Shown piece by piece: positions 62,931 through 64,000 of a stretch of 64,000 nt of DNA. Location of the stretch: assembly GCF_001570365.1 (NCBI RefSeq), contig NZ_BBYK01000046.1, forward strand, positions 1 through 64,000, given 5' to 3'. The notes under the pieces were generated by a model. It was not told the DNA's origin, did not search any database, and saw only the letters and a program-made list of their open reading frames with translations. Position numbers and translations under genes: made by a program. Position 1 is the first letter of the stretch. Each line of letters begins with the position of its first letter. Source of the DNA: Microtetraspora fusca. Its GTDB lineage: Bacteria > Actinomycetota > Actinomycetes > Streptosporangiales > Streptosporangiaceae.

Positions 62931-63845
62931 ATGCGCTTGCTGACCGTGATGACGGCCCTTCTCCTGTGGTCACCGTCGTCCTCACCGCCTTCATGGCCAC
63001 CATGGTCATGGCCGCTCAAGCCGTCACTCTCCTCATGGCGTCCCTGGTCATCCTCATGGTCACCGTCGTCAGCGGCACCGCCGCGCTCATGGTCGCCACC
63101 CCCGTCGCGGCCGTGGCCGGCCTTGTCGTCGCCGTCACGGCCACTGTGGTCAGCCCCGACCTCACAGTCCTCATGGCTGGCGTGGTCACTCCTGCGGACA
63201 CCATCGTCAGCGGCACCGTGGTCACCCTCGTGGTCAGCACCATCGCCGGGGCTGTGGTCGGCCTTGTCGTCACAACCGTCACGGCCGCTCACCTCGTCAC
63301 GCCCCTCACGGGTGGCATGGTCGCCCCCGTGGGCACCGTCCTCATCCGCACCGTGGTCGGCGCTGCGGTCACCACCGTCATCGGAGCCGTGGTCGGGCTC
63401 GGCTCACGGCGTGGGAGACCCGCCGCGGTGGCGGTGGCCACTGTCGGGCCGCCCCGTTCTGGTCAGGCGGTTTCAGCCGCCTCCGGAACGGTGGCTGGCC
63501 GGGCATCGAGGGGTGGACATCGAGGCCCTGCCCGGCGAGACGGTCCGTTCAGCCGGGCCGGGCGTTGTCGGATACGCCGGCAAACTGGCCGGGCGCGGGG
63601 TCGTGACCGTGATCCACCCCGACGGGTTGCGAACCACGTACCTACCTGTCCGAGCCTCGGTCCGCCCTGGCCAGGCAGTGGAGAGCGGCACCCCCTTGGG
63701 GGTCGCCGAGGATCTTCCCGGCCATTGCCCGGTCCCCTGCCTGCACTGGGGCCTGCTGCGCGGAAACGTCTATCTGGATCCCCTGCTGTTGCTCGGGTTC
63801 GGCCAGGTCCGACTGCTGCCGACCCGAGATCCCACTGCCGCATGA
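62931..63845 (+). CDS. M23-family peptidase-like protein with anomalous N-terminal half
   Basis: The last 145 residues form a clear LytM/M23 domain: RWRWPLSGRPVLVRRF, AGHRGVDIEALPGETVRSAG, GRGVVTVIHPDGLRTTYLPV and CLHWGLLRGN, where the HxH motif reads C-L-H. It would act on or bind peptidoglycan outside the cell. A signal-like start (MRLLTVMTALLLW) is followed by about 140 residues of Trp/Pro/Ser that do not look like a normal protein. In this stretch another frame, open from an ATG at 62915, has far better codon bias and encodes a Val/Thr/Ala-rich hydrophobic sequence. A frameshift or sequence error near 63415 is possible. Confidence 0.65.
   Translation: MRLLTVMTALLLWSPSSSPPSWPPWSWPLKPSLSSWRPWSSSWSPSSAAPPRSWSPPPSRPWPALSSPSRPLWSAPTSQSSWLAWSLLRTPSSAAPWSPSWSAPSPGLWSALSSQPSRPLTSSRPSRVAWSPPWAPSSSAPWSALRSPPSSEPWSGSAHGVGDPPRWRWPLSGRPVLVRRFQPPPERWLAGHRGVDIEALPGETVRSAGPGVVGYAGKLAGRGVVTVIHPDGLRTTYLPVRASVRPGQAVESGTPLGVAEDLPGHCPVPCLHWGLLRGNVYLDPLLLLGFGQVRLLPTRDPTAA
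62960..63410. repeat. low-complexity stretch of GTGGTCACC-like words
   Basis: About 450 bases built from degenerate repeats of phrases such as GTGGTCACCGTCGTC, ATGGTCATG and GCCGTGGTCGGC. All frames stay open, so coding frame cannot be settled by eye. Confidence 0.6.
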
Positions 63846-63846
63846 G

Positions 63847-64000
63847 ATCTGAGGCGAGTACCGCCTCGTCCTCCCGCAGCACGCACCAGCCACCGGCGCG
63901 GATCGAATCGGCGAGCATGCGCCGCATCCGGCACTCGCGGCTCGGGTTGATGATGCCGACGCCCTGTGCGGCGCTCGCCGTGTCGGGAGTGGCCCCCTGC
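63847..64000 (-). CDS. possible partial gene at the window edge
   Basis: A minus-strand frame enters from outside the window and reads GVGIINPSRECRMRRMLADS then IRAGGWCVLREDEAVLASDL with good codon bias, up to about 63840. Its first in-frame stop is at 63463, which would give a large antisense overlap with the M23 gene, so the true 3' end is unclear. No family recognised. Confidence 0.25.

Noticed and set aside
62813-63292. His/Asp-rich minus-strand frame opposite the M23 gene
   Set aside because: It is the complement of the low-complexity GTGGTC-type stretch and has no independent support.

Overview
The window is very GC-rich actinobacterial chromosome. Evidence for this is the GC-biased third codon positions, many GTG starts, stop/start overlaps of the ATGA and GTGA type, two AfsR-like BTAD regulators, a DivIVA-like protein, a PucR regulator, and the order rpsB-tsf-pyrH-frr-cdsA-rlmN. 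A filamentous actinomycete of the Streptosporangiales type fits best; this is inferred from gene content, without a search. No rRNA, tRNA, CRISPR array, insertion sequence or prophage was seen.

Layout. 0-11.4 kb: an AI-2E-family transporter, a membrane glycosyltransferase-like protein, a secreted GH18 chitinase, a DrrAB-like ABC exporter and a large AfsR-like regulator. 11.7-17.2 kb: a compact minus-strand peptide-modification (RiPP) locus. It holds a 49-residue double-glycine precursor, an ATP-grasp ligase of the graspetide-maturase type, a PpiC/SurA-like maturation protein with unusual internal repeats, a 39-residue membrane protein and a C39 peptidase/ABC exporter. 17.4-30 kb: a selenium-binding-protein/methanethiol-oxidase gene with a membrane partner, a LeuE-like exporter, an amber-interrupted reductase gene, a BBE-type FAD oxidoreductase divergent from a BTAD-ATPase regulator, and assorted enzymes including a phosphotriesterase-like protein that has lost its metal ligands.

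29-43.6 kb is a nitrogen-catabolism region. It has a gamma-glutamylputrescine-oxidase-like enzyme, a PotABCD-type polyamine importer, an aminobutyraldehyde-type dehydrogenase and an Lrp regulator. After a RelBE/Phd-type toxin-antitoxin pair comes an operon of an NCS1 permease, a cyclase-family hydrolase and an agmatinase-family ureohydrolase, with a PucR regulator nearby. 43.6-53.3 kb: an M1 metallopeptidase, a DivIVA-like protein, a small ABC transporter and the conserved translation operon, with strong hairpins between its genes and a structured rpsB leader. 53.5-63.8 kb: an ArsR/MFS pair sharing twin operators, a CoA transferase, a cyclodeaminase/FolD-like pair whose FolD lacks the catalytic lysine, then yraN-comM-dprA-xerC and an M23 protein preceded by an odd low-complexity stretch.

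The most interesting system is the RiPP locus. Its logic is readable from sequence: the precursor is made in excess because of a strong hairpin just after its stop, the ATP-grasp enzyme would install side-chain ester or amide crosslinks, the PpiC-like protein may fold or present the peptide, and the C39 exporter would cut after Gly-Gly and export it. The second candidate is the NCS1/cyclase/ureohydrolase cassette, which could be a pathway for a cyclic guanidino or ureido compound.
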